In this document: positions 51,142-58,769 of the stretch, in pieces
How positions within the stretch are numbered: the first letter of the stretch is position 1
Layout: the number at the start of each line of letters is the position of its first letter
NCBI RefSeq assembly: GCF_003667275.1
Contig: NZ_RCNV01000001.1
Location: 1 to 64,000, forward strand
Direction: 5' to 3'
Source of the DNA: Mesonia aquimarina
Lineage (GTDB): Bacteria; Bacteroidota; Bacteroidia; Flavobacteriales; Flavobacteriaceae
Length of the DNA: 64,000 nt
The notes under the pieces: model-generated
Database searches by the model: none
What the model was told of the DNA's origin: nothing
The model's input: only the letters and a program-made list of their open reading frames with translations
Translations under genes and position numbers: made by a program

Positions 51142-52575
51142 TTAAATAGCTTCAGATAAATAAAGTACAGCAAACGTAAGAACAACCATAGTTAAAATCC
51201 ATAGGATTACATAGACGCTTATTCTTGTATTAAAATATGATATTTCATCATCAAATTCAGAGTCATTTTTCAAAATTCGCTCAATGTCCGATTTTTCCAT
51301 TATATCTAGGTTTTTTGACTTAACATTTTGATAGTGTTTTTTTATTCTATCCCTCATCGTGATAACCGACCAAATTGTGTAAATAAGATATATTACGGAT
51401 ATTCCTATAAAAGCGAAGAAAAGCACAGTAGTATCTTTGGTGAAAATCTGTTCAAAATCTTTTTTAATTAGGGTTCTAATTACGTAAACAGACATAAAAA
51501 AGGATATGTAGAGAAAATTACTTTTTTGATAGTTTGTTCTTAATTCTTGAAGGCTACTCCTTATTTCTTTTAAAATATCAGCTAATTCATCATTGATTTT
51601 TGATCTAACTTTGAGATATTGTGAAACATTTTCTTTGAGGTAAATTTTGTGTCCTGAGAGAATAGAGCTAAATACTGAATCATTTAAAATTATGTTGTTT
51701 GCGGTAATATGTAGGGAAATAATGTTTTTCGATATGCCTAGTTTATCTGCAATATTGGCACTATCATCAAAAATCCAATTGTTAATTTTTGAATATATGT
51801 CGTATTTCTCTGTTAGATCCTTCGCAGGTATCTTTCCTTGAAAAAATTTATAACCTTTTAACTGGTAGAATAAATTCTCCCCCTGCAAATAGGTAACATC
51901 AAATAGGCTCGTAATTGAAAATAGATTACTTAAATTCGTAAGACGGGACTGTAAAAAAGGACAACTCACTTTTTTCTCTGAAACTCTAAAATCACTCCCT
52001 ATGTATGGATATTCGTTATTTTGATCAAAGTTCGAATATTCAGGATATGCTTTTAAATTTTTGTTTACAGAGGTTGAATCATTTACTCTAATACGCTTTG
52101 AATACAAATAAGCTTGTTTGTTTTCAATTATATTGAAATTGACAAAACCATTCCTTTTTATATCACTAGAAGTTGTCTTTAACAGTTCAATGGCCGATCT
52201 AGATTGAACCCACTCGTTAAAAGCTTTTTCGCAATATACATTTCTATTAGCCTTCCTTGTATTTTTGTAAATTTCTAATTTTATTGATAATTTATCATCT
52301 GGAAGAAGTTGAAGCCCATTATACTCACTAACAAAACTATGATCTATAGAATTCGAACAGGTCAATAAATTTTCATCCTCATTTAGAGTAATTGTCAAGC
52401 TCCATTCATCAGAAATATCATTAAAAAAGTTATTTAATTTTCCTTCATTTCTTAATGATGTTTTTTTCTTGACAATTCCTGAAATGATAGTCTTTTCATA
52501 GCGATCATCACAAACAAGATTGTCTCCATTGGAAAAAATAAAACCTACTATTTCTGAAATGTTATTCATCTTCAT
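51142..52575 (-). CDS. Unrecognised membrane protein, second gene of a two-gene operon
   Basis: The 477-residue protein has a long soluble N-terminal domain (about 1-345) with no motif I can name, then three transmembrane helices (FLYISFFMSVYVIRTLI, LFFAFIGISVIYLIYTIWSV and the C-terminal VYVILWILTMVVLTFAVLYL) around a coiled segment of Lys/Asp-rich helix. Its start overlaps the stop of the upstream gene by 14 bases, so the two are translationally coupled. In this island position a membrane effector with a cytosolic partner is plausible, as in Kiwa-like two-gene defences, but I see no proof of homology. Confidence 0.7.
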   Translation of the reverse strand: MKMNNISEIVGFIFSNGDNLVCDDRYEKTIISGIVKKKTSLRNEGKLNNFFNDISDEWSLTITLNEDENLLTCSNSIDHSFVSEYNGLQLLPDDKLSIKLEIYKNTRKANRNVYCEKAFNEWVQSRSAIELLKTTSSDIKRNGFVNFNIIENKQAYLYSKRIRVNDSTSVNKNLKAYPEYSNFDQNNEYPYIGSDFRVSEKKVSCPFLQSRLTNLSNLFSITSLFDVTYLQGENLFYQLKGYKFFQGKIPAKDLTEKYDIYSKINNWIFDDSANIADKLGISKNIISLHITANNIILNDSVFSSILSGHKIYLKENVSQYLKVRSKINDELADILKEIRSSLQELRTNYQKSNFLYISFFMSVYVIRTLIKKDFEQIFTKDTTVLFFAFIGISVIYLIYTIWSVITMRDRIKKHYQNVKSKNLDIMEKSDIERILKNDSEFDDEISYFNTRISVYVILWILTMVVLTFAVLYLSEAI

Positions 52576-53590
52576 TTCTCAAAAACTCTTTATAAACATC
52601 TTCATTTTCTGTTAAAATCTGTAAATACATTTGTCCACTGCTAGTTTTACCCGAGCGTAATGTTTTTCTGAAATGAGGCACGTCTGTTTTTAAGTACAGA
52701 TCAATTGCATCAGATACTTTGACCCTAGTGGACATTCTTTTTTTAATGTGTTTTTTTGAAATATCAAATGCTTTATCAAAACCTAAACTGGATGGTAAAG
52801 ATCTAATTTTAGCAACCAAGGGATCAATTTTTAAATTTTCATCCTCAGGTTCATAATTTGAGAAAAGAGTTTCTATAAAATCTTCTATTTCAAATATATC
52901 CTTCCTGCGATAGTAGCCAACGAAGCTGTTTCTGAGAATACGATAATCAGCTGGATGTTTCTTCTTAATTCCGCTAAAAACACGGGTGTCAAAAAAATCC
53001 ATAGATTTTTCTGTATTAAAAGCATCTGTATGTTTAGCTTCAAGCTCTAAAAATTCTCTCCACCAATATTTAGATAAGTTAGCATCCAAGACATCGACTT
53101 CATCTGCAACAATTCCATCTTTCAAATGTATCAACGCTGCTTTAAAAATCTTTTTATCCCAAGGCAATCCACTACGAATCGTAAGAGAATTTTCATCAAG
53201 AAATTCATTATGATCGGCCTTACAAATAATAATATTTTCCTTTCCATCTATTTCAATATATGCTTGGAACAAACTGCCCTTTAAAATATCTACTTTTAAT
53301 TTCTTATTGTCAAGCTGTTGTTGGGCATCTTTTTCTTTATTTAAGAGGCGCTGGGCAGCCAAATTAATTGATTTTTTCCGGTTGTTATCTGTAACGATAT
53401 CATCTAAAACATTTCTTACCTCTGATTTTGAACTAGAAAATATATACTGTCTTTTTCTGGGGCTATCCGTTATTTCCTTAAATAGTTTGTCTGTATATTC
53501 CTTTAAGGAGTCGCTATGTGTAATGTTAATATCTCTTATTGAAGAGTCTCTATGATTTATATGGTTAAGGGAAGCATATTTTATAGTCAT
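52562..53590 (-). CDS. NdpA/YejK-like or DUF4868-like protein, first gene of a two-gene operon
   Basis: The 342-residue soluble protein has LLNKEKDAQQQL, a beta region LFQAYIEIDGKENIIICKAD, and VLDANLSKYWWREFLELEAK with MDFFDTRVFSGIKKKH, an arrangement recalling nucleoid-associated NdpA/YejK proteins (D..W..FL, K..DFF). I could not tell this from DUF4868 (KwaB-type) proteins. Expected role: DNA- or complex-binding sensor. It precedes the membrane gene with 14-base overlap; a 10-base perfect dyad lies 94 bases upstream. Confidence 0.6.
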   Translation of the reverse strand: MTIKYASLNHINHRDSSIRDINITHSDSLKEYTDKLFKEITDSPRKRQYIFSSSKSEVRNVLDDIVTDNNRKKSINLAAQRLLNKEKDAQQQLDNKKLKVDILKGSLFQAYIEIDGKENIIICKADHNEFLDENSLTIRSGLPWDKKIFKAALIHLKDGIVADEVDVLDANLSKYWWREFLELEAKHTDAFNTEKSMDFFDTRVFSGIKKKHPADYRILRNSFVGYYRRKDIFEIEDFIETLFSNYEPEDENLKIDPLVAKIRSLPSSLGFDKAFDISKKHIKKRMSTRVKVSDAIDLYLKTDVPHFRKTLRSGKTSSGQMYLQILTENEDVYKEFLRNEDE

Positions 53591-53683
53591 AAATAAAAAA
53601 TTTTGTTAAAGATATTAATATTACGGAAAATCAATTCTTTTCTTCAAAATTATCTTGATAATTACAAATAGTCATTCACTTTT

Positions 53684-53714
53684 ATCAATGGTATTTTACG
53701 AGTTTACCATTGAT
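53684..53714. promoter_or_regulatory. Ten-base perfect dyad upstream of the two-gene operon
   Basis: ATCAATGGTA (53684-53693) and TACCATTGAT (53705-53714) around an 11-base centre, upstream of the NdpA-like gene. A -7-like box TAATTTTG is on the - strand at 53645-53652, between the dyad and the start codon. I see nothing else in the 53591-53928 gap. No T-run follows on either side, so operator rather than terminator. Confidence 0.5.
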
Positions 53715-53928
53715 TATAAGCAAACTTTACCACTTATATTTTTATTTAGATTTAAAACCATAAACGAAAATTTACATTTGCGTAGTAAGCTTTCCTATTT
53801 TAAGGATATAAAATGACTTAACACAGAAAATTATGGCTCAATAAAAAACCAAAATCAGCAAAGGATTAGACCAGAAAAAATAAGAGCGCCGACTGGATTA
53901 GAACCTAAAAGGTGTTTTCCAAACCGGA

Positions 53929-55182
53929 TTATTGATAAAGTACCCTTGTTTCGGCCTTGTCCGTGGTGTTTAATTTACTCCGTAACGAACGCATATCCGA
54001 TGACACTTTTTGTTCGATGACCCTAGCATATATCTGTGTTGTAGAAAGCTTGGTATGCCCCAACAGTTTTGATACGGTCTCAATGGGCACGCCATTGGAA
54101 AGGGTAACGGTAGTGGCAAACGTATGTCTGGCCGCGTGGAACGTAAGCTTTTTATTGATTTTTAGGATTGTCGCTATTTCCTTCAAATATTTATTGATCT
54201 TTTGATTGGAAAATACCGGCAGCAGTTGTTCCTGTTTGTTTTCGGTATCTTGGTCATACCTTTTTAATATATCAAGGGCTTTATCCAAAAGCGGGATTTT
54301 AACCGCTTCATCGTTCTTTTCCCTTTTTGTAAATATCCAGTAATCCCCATCGATGCCTCTTACGATATGGTCGTCGCAGAGCAATTTCACGTCGATATAA
54401 GATAATCCCGTGTAACAGGCAAAAACAAAAACGTCCCTCGTTTTTCGGTGCATCCCTTTTGAAAGCTGACCGGATTCCAAGACTTCAAGTTCCGATTGTG
54501 ATAAAAATGCCCGTTGGTGTTTTGTGAACTTAAGTGAGAACCTGACAAAAGGGTCTTTCTCGACCCATTCCAACCGAAGGGCAAGGTTCATCATCTTTTT
54601 CAAACGTTCCAAATGTTTCATAACCCCGTTGTTCTTTAAGGGCTGGGAACGGTTTATGGATTTTCCGGTGCGTAGGAACTGTTCAAAGTCAATGATGAAT
54701 TTGTACGACAGCTGTTTCAGAAAAACGTCATTGGTCTTTAGTTTGCGCTTCAAATACCGTTTAATATAGCGTTCCGTTGTGAAATAATTTTTCAACGTGC
54801 CGGGCTTGAGTACTGAAACCATATTCTCATTATGGTAGGTAACCAGTTGAAGCAGCGTTTTGTGCTGTTCATCTTCCCCGAGATAACGGGCTTTGATAGC
54901 TTGGGCGGTAACGTATTTGGATTCGCCCAGAAGCTGTTTGTGGCATTCCAGTAAATCGGAATAGACCTGGTCTAAATAGACATTGAGGGCTTTCCCCTCA
55001 GAAGTTCTCGAATTTGCCCTCTTGGAACGGGTATCCCAATAGGTAACCGATGTGGATCGTTTTAAACTGATCTCGGCACGTTTCCCATCTACCGTAATAC
55101 GGCCATAAATGGGTGCCAAATCATCTTTTTTCTTGGCCATACTCAGCCAAAAATGAATACTAAAAGTCTTTGAAGTCTGCAT
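53929..55182 (-). CDS. int: CTnDOT-family tyrosine integrase
   Basis: The 417-residue recombinase starts at MQTSKTFSIHFWLSMAKKKD (an ATG 15 codons upstream at 55227 is less likely). It has an arm-binding domain (KDDLAPIYGRITVDGKRAEI), a SAM-like core domain and the catalytic domain: ACYTGLSYIDVKLL, FHAARHTFATT, LSNGVPIETVSKLLGHTKLS and the nucleophile in TTQIYARV. Box I has Ser where most integrases have Arg (TGLS), a known trait of IntDOT-like enzymes. It is 229 bases from the tRNA-Pro fragment, so it most likely inserts this ICE there. Confidence 0.93.
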   Translation of the reverse strand: MQTSKTFSIHFWLSMAKKKDDLAPIYGRITVDGKRAEISLKRSTSVTYWDTRSKRANSRTSEGKALNVYLDQVYSDLLECHKQLLGESKYVTAQAIKARYLGEDEQHKTLLQLVTYHNENMVSVLKPGTLKNYFTTERYIKRYLKRKLKTNDVFLKQLSYKFIIDFEQFLRTGKSINRSQPLKNNGVMKHLERLKKMMNLALRLEWVEKDPFVRFSLKFTKHQRAFLSQSELEVLESGQLSKGMHRKTRDVFVFACYTGLSYIDVKLLCDDHIVRGIDGDYWIFTKREKNDEAVKIPLLDKALDILKRYDQDTENKQEQLLPVFSNQKINKYLKEIATILKINKKLTFHAARHTFATTVTLSNGVPIETVSKLLGHTKLSTTQIYARVIEQKVSSDMRSLRSKLNTTDKAETRVLYQ

Positions 55183-55320
55183 AAACTCTCGCTTTAAGTG
55201 AATAATCGATTTGTTTACGAAAGTCAAATCGCTGCGAAAGTCAAATCTATTGAATTACCAATGTAGTGAAAATTCTGGTAACAATTTAGGTAACCGAATA
55301 GGTAACCTTTGAATTGATAT

Positions 55321-55382
55321 TATAGCCAATCTTATGATTTCAAGAAAAATGAAAATCCTTGATTTTCATAAGATTAGCTATA
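55321..55382. repeat. Nested inverted repeats at the ICE end
   Basis: TATAGCCAATCTTATGA (55321-55337) is mirrored by 55366-55382 with one mismatch in 17. Inside and partly overlapping, ATGAAAATC (55349-55357) pairs with GATTTTCAT (55361-55369). The two hairpins are mutually exclusive. Another hairpin GGTGTC-TATT-GACACC is at 55387-55402. Likely integrase/excisionase arm sites. Confidence 0.55.
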
Positions 55383-55410
55383 TTTTGGTGTCTATTGACA
55401 CCGTAATTGT

Positions 55411-55454
55411 CGGGGTGGCAGGATTCGAACCTGCGACCTCCTGCTCCCAAAGCA
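55411..55454 (-). other. attachment site: 3' fragment of tRNA-Pro(UGG)
   Basis: On the - strand the sequence reads from the anticodon stem-loop (TGCTTTGGGAGCAGG, anticodon TGG) through the variable and T-arms (GGTTCGAATCC) to the acceptor end CCACCCCG. The 5' half is absent; AT-rich DNA replaces it at 55455. This is the duplicated core left by insertion of an element into tRNA-Pro. The remaining 55228-55741 gap holds only the repeats listed and AT-rich sequence. Confidence 0.85.
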
Positions 55455-55741
55455 AATATTTTTTATAATAAAAACAATACCTTAAAGGGTTTTATTTAAT
55501 ATTTCGTAAACTTATCGTAAACATTATAAAGCAAAAATACTAAGCGATGTTAAATAAAAAATGAACATAAATCCAAAAAGTAGCAAAAAGAAAACGAATA
55601 AATTTTTTAATTTCATAATAATTTTAAGTTGGTTAGATTATTATAGAATCAAAAATAATACCATAACAAATCATATTTTACCAACTTCAACCTTAAGCCA
55701 ATTAACTAGATCACGGTAATTTTGCTCGCTGAATTTGTTGC

Positions 55742-56008
55742 TTAATTAAAAAACATCCTTTTAAAATCGTTGTCATCGATTTCTGCTGGGATTAGATAAG
55801 GTCGCAATTCTAAAGCACCGCATATTTTTAAGAAATTAATCAAGCTTATTTCTGTTTTTCGGTTGAAGTTTTGGCTTAGGGTTCCTTCAGGAATACCTGT
55901 AAGTTTTGAAAGGCGGTAAAAAGAAACCCCGCGTTCTTCCATTGCGTTTTTAATATGTTTTATTAATATGTCCATTGCTACATTTGCGGAATTGTCGTAA
56001 TTTGCCAT
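55742..56008 (-). CDS. XRE-type helix-turn-helix regulator
   Basis: The 88-residue protein has a Cro/CI-type fold: HIKNAMEERGVSFYRLSKLT, GIPEGTLSQNFNRKTEISLI and NFLKICGALELRPYLI. It is at the edge of the prophage next to the att site. A prophage or boundary-gene regulator is likely; targets unknown. Its 5' side is bounded by a terminator hairpin at 56047-56072. Confidence 0.85.
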   Translation of the reverse strand: MANYDNSANVAMDILIKHIKNAMEERGVSFYRLSKLTGIPEGTLSQNFNRKTEISLINFLKICGALELRPYLIPAEIDDNDFKRMFFN

Positions 56009-56046
56009 CGATTAATGTTATTTTTAATATTAATTATTCAACATTT

Positions 56047-56072
56047 AAAAGCCCTCTTAATTGAGGGCTTTT
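56047..56072. terminator. Bidirectional terminator
   Basis: AAAAGCCCTC (56047-56056) pairs with GAGGGCTTTT (56063-56072) around TTAATT. It follows the - strand gene ending at 56079 and has A/T runs on both sides. Confidence 0.85.
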
Positions 56073-56078
56073 ATCATT

Positions 56079-56417
56079 TTAAAATTTAACTAATCTTCTT
56101 TTTACTAATTTTTTTGCTCCAGTATTTCTATCATAAGCAGTATCATATTTAAAAAGAACTTCTTCATAATCGTTTAATTTTTCTTTTTTTACTACTTTAT
56201 TTTGAACATCTTGCATTTGACGTTCTGCAAGTTCAACTATTTCTTTTTTATCGATAGGCAAAAGCGTTTCCGGGTCAATTTCTACAACTTTAATATTGCT
56301 TGTGCTTTTTATATAATTGTTAGCAAATTTCTCCGCTGATTCTAAGCTTTCAGCATTGAAGTCGTAGTTTACGTTGTTTAAAATTTCAGTGTTGTAAGTT
56401 GCTCTAAAAGTCTTCAT
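56079..56417 (-). CDS. Hypothetical prophage protein, 112 residues
   Basis: A soluble, charged protein beginning MKTFRATYNTEILNNVNYDF, with SLESAEKFANNYIKSTSNI and a Lys-rich end (KKLVKRRLVKF). No family recognised. It has its own upstream AT-rich promoter-like region (56418-56540), and a strong terminator right after it, so it is an independent transcription unit. Close relatives would be needed to say more. Confidence 0.55.
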   Translation of the reverse strand: MKTFRATYNTEILNNVNYDFNAESLESAEKFANNYIKSTSNIKVVEIDPETLLPIDKKEIVELAERQMQDVQNKVVKKEKLNDYEEVLFKYDTAYDRNTGAKKLVKRRLVKF

Positions 56418-56538
56418 AATGTTTAATTTTAATTGTTATACTAATTATTCAACACTTCAAAGATATAATTTACTTTCATATATGAAAGTAAAAATATAAA
56501 CTTTAACATTTTAAAACTCAAACTTTAACATTTAAGCA

Positions 56539-56565
56539 TAAAAAAACCACCCTTATAGAGTGGTC
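56539..56565 (-). terminator. Terminator of the prophage late operon
   Basis: On the - strand ACCAC..GTGGT form the stem, followed by a seven-T run. It lies 27 bases after the stop of the spanin-like gene at 56592 and ends the leftward late transcript. Confidence 0.8.
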
Positions 56566-56591
56566 TCAGTTGTTAAGCATTACTTAATAAC

Positions 56592-57320
56592 TCAAAACCA
56601 AAAAATTGTATAAGTAAGCGCTAAGCCAGCGGAAGGCTGAAAACTGAAATTGCTACCTAAACCATAACCAACATACGCGGAAATCCCTAAACGTTTTCTT
56701 CTTTCGGTAAACGTTCCGCCGTCTAAACCTGTAATTGAAACGTGCGGGTTTGAACTTGTCGCTTCAAATTTGTATTCTGTTGAAAAGAAGTTTTTTCGTT
56801 TTTCGCCAATACCGAAACTTATTAGAGTTGGTATGTAAAGGCTATCGATTTTAATTCCTACTTGTGAAGCTTTACCGTATATAGAGTAAAACTTGTCATT
56901 TTTTGACCATTCTCGAATAAAATCAAATTCAATAGGCTCATCAAAATCTATCTGAATATCTTCTAGCTTGGTTTCGGTTGTGATGTTTCCGGCTGCATCT
57001 ATCGTTTTAAATTCGCTCACGAGCTTCTTTAATTGTTGCGTGCTATCTACTTGTTTAGAAAGCAACACCTGAAGAACATCGTTATTTTTAGATAGTTTAT
57101 TATTCGAGCCTTTCAAAGCGGATTTTTCAGCAACTAATTGACCGTTTTTATTTTTGTAATAATCGATTGAATCATTGAGGAAAGTCTGAATGCTTTCCTT
57201 TTCGTTTTCTGCGGTTTTACGACTTCCGCATTCTTCAAGCCATAGAAATACAAAAAATGCAACTGCAATCATTAAAATAAATGATCGGTTTTTTTTGATA
57301 TAATCTATAGCTTTTTTCAT
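56592..57320 (-). CDS. Spanin-like/structural prophage membrane protein
   Basis: The 242-residue protein has a single N-terminal helix (SFILMIAVAFFVFLWLEECG), a long coiled-coil segment (about 45-95, LVAEKSALKGSNNKLSKNND) and a C-terminal beta-rich part with IGEKRKNFFSTEYKFEATSS and ISAYVGYGLGSNFSFQPSAG, resembling an outer-membrane-type barrel end. It follows the endolysin gene by 2 bases, the place of spanin genes, but the fold may instead be an outer-membrane-contacting lysis protein. Not named with certainty. Confidence 0.6.
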   Translation of the reverse strand: MKKAIDYIKKNRSFILMIAVAFFVFLWLEECGSRKTAENEKESIQTFLNDSIDYYKNKNGQLVAEKSALKGSNNKLSKNNDVLQVLLSKQVDSTQQLKKLVSEFKTIDAAGNITTETKLEDIQIDFDEPIEFDFIREWSKNDKFYSIYGKASQVGIKIDSLYIPTLISFGIGEKRKNFFSTEYKFEATSSNPHVSITGLDGGTFTERRKRLGISAYVGYGLGSNFSFQPSAGLALTYTIFWF

Positions 57321-57322
57321 AA

Positions 57323-57868
57323 TTATCTATTTGAAGGCAAAACTTCTTTTTTGCCGTTGTTAGAATTGTAGAATTCGTATTCAGGAATAGCATCAAAGCA
57401 CGGGCATTCTTTTATGCGCTCCCAACTTTCAATTACTCCGGAACCATCTTTGTCATCTGAAAAATCACGATGCCCCAAGACCATTAAATCCTGATAAATA
57501 TCTTTTCCGTTTTCCTGAAGCCAGTTAATTGCTTCAATAATGCAGCTTTCAATTGCTACCTTTTGCGCAGAAGTTCGCGTATCTTCAGCGATGTATTTGC
57601 CTTTTTTGTATTGCTCGTAATTTACACCTCCGACGTAGCTTATATGAATACATTCGGTATTATAACCAGCCACGCCATTAGTAACGCGAGAAAACGGGTA
57701 CATTTCTTTAATGGTTCCATCCGGTTCAATAATTCTATGATAACCACCGGTACGCCAGCCACGACCGCCTTTACTTTTTGGACGTGTGAAATAGTTTTGA
57801 ACACCGGCTGCATTTGTCCATCCAGCGGTGCAATGAATTACGATGTATTTTATTTGGCTAGCTTCCAT
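57323..57868 (-). CDS. Phage endolysin: N-acetylmuramoyl-L-alanine amidase (Amidase_2)
   Basis: The 181-residue enzyme has Zn-binding motifs IVIHCTAGWTNAA, TGGYHRIIEPDGTIKEMYPF, HISYVGG and LMVLGHRDFSDDKDGSG with the C-terminal CPCFDA. It cleaves the amide bond between sugar and peptide in murein. No signal peptide, so export would rely on the holin-like neighbours. It overlaps the upstream coiled-coil gene by 11 bases. Confidence 0.9.
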   Translation of the reverse strand: MEASQIKYIVIHCTAGWTNAAGVQNYFTRPKSKGGRGWRTGGYHRIIEPDGTIKEMYPFSRVTNGVAGYNTECIHISYVGGVNYEQYKKGKYIAEDTRTSAQKVAIESCIIEAINWLQENGKDIYQDLMVLGHRDFSDDKDGSGVIESWERIKECPCFDAIPEYEFYNSNNGKKEVLPSNR

Positions 57869-58229
57869 AATCTTTTTTAGATTTTAATTTTTCCCGAAGT
57901 ATTCTATTTTCATTCTTCAGTTCAGCAACCATTTGTTTAAGCTGATTGTTTTCAGTCATTAATTGTGATATATCTCGATGCAGTTTACCGTTATCTTCTT
58001 GTAACAGTCGCATTGTTTTTCGTTGCTCTCTATTCTCTAGCTTTATATCTTCAATCTCTTTTTTAATACCGCTGGCCATTCCATCATAAACTTCTTTAAA
58101 AGTTTGCAATGCGTTAGCTTCTTCTTTCTTTTCGTTTATTTTTTTTAGTTTTCTACCACCAAAAAAAGCAAATACCGATGCTATTGCACCGCTGATTAAC
58201 TGCCAGTTATCTAGTATTATTTTTGTCAT
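57858..58229 (-). CDS. Membrane-anchored coiled-coil prophage protein
   Basis: The 123-residue protein has one N-terminal helix (NWQLISGAIASVFAFFGGRK) and a long heptad-rich coiled coil (MRLLQEDNGKLHRDISQLM, NNQLKQMVAELKNENRILRE). It is directly upstream of the endolysin gene (11-base overlap), suggesting a lysis-cassette part such as a pinholin-like or spanin partner. No family name recognised. Confidence 0.65.
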   Translation of the reverse strand: MTKIILDNWQLISGAIASVFAFFGGRKLKKINEKKEEANALQTFKEVYDGMASGIKKEIEDIKLENREQRKTMRLLQEDNGKLHRDISQLMTENNQLKQMVAELKNENRILREKLKSKKDYGS

Positions 58230-58252
58230 TTTTTAAAAAATCATTACCCCAA

Positions 58253-58537
58253 TTAAACTCCAAATACGAAAACCAAAACCAATGTAATCAATACCGGCAA
58301 TGCAATTGTTGCAAAGTAATCTTTAGGGTCTGGCGTGCCTTTTTGCATTAATCCATCAAAAATTGTTTCCTTTCCCCATCCTGCTAGAAAAACAGGAACT
58401 AAAACAACTGGAAATTCTCTCCAAGCGTTATACCAATGTTCGCCCGTTGTGATCTCGCAAACAATTAAGAATAATACTATTGCTATTGCGTAAATTACTA
58501 GCCCTGCTGCGATGTGTTTATTTTTGTCTTGTTTCAT
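58253..58537 (-). CDS. Putative holin-like membrane protein, 94 residues
   Basis: Three hydrophobic segments: AAGLVIYAIAIVLFLIVCEI, VVLVPVFLAGWGKETI and ATIALPVLITLVLVFVFGV, with a charged start MKQDKNKHI. Small size, placement between another small membrane protein (ATGA overlap) and the coiled-coil/endolysin genes suggest holin function. Some similar phage proteins belong to putative periplasmic lipoprotein-like families, so the call is tentative. Confidence 0.6.
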   Translation of the reverse strand: MKQDKNKHIAAGLVIYAIAIVLFLIVCEITTGEHWYNAWREFPVVLVPVFLAGWGKETIFDGLMQKGTPDPKDYFATIALPVLITLVLVFVFGV

Positions 58538-58764
58538 TTTGTGTGTTTTTGAATTAGCGATTTTAATCCTAAAGTCAAAATATCAATCAAATCATCTTGC
58601 GCGCGCATAATCAGTAAGCCTACTGCTATAATTACGCCTGATTGCCATAACTCAACATCTTGCTTTAGATCAAAAAAATATCTTCCTGTCATTAAGACAA
58701 CACCTATAACCGCTATTGCTATTCCTATAATTGTTGTAAATGGGTTTTTCTTAAAATTTTCCAT
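58534..58764 (-). CDS. Small prophage membrane protein, 76 residues (holin candidate)
   Basis: Two helices (FTTIIGIAIAVIGVVLMTG and SGVIIAVGLLIMRAQDDLI). Overlaps the next gene by 4 bases (ATGA), so both form a coupled lysis pair. It follows the tail fibre gene closely (6-base gap). Confidence 0.6.
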   Translation of the reverse strand: MENFKKNPFTTIIGIAIAVIGVVLMTGRYFFDLKQDVELWQSGVIIAVGLLIMRAQDDLIDILTLGLKSLIQKHTK

Positions 58765-58769
58765 ATCTA

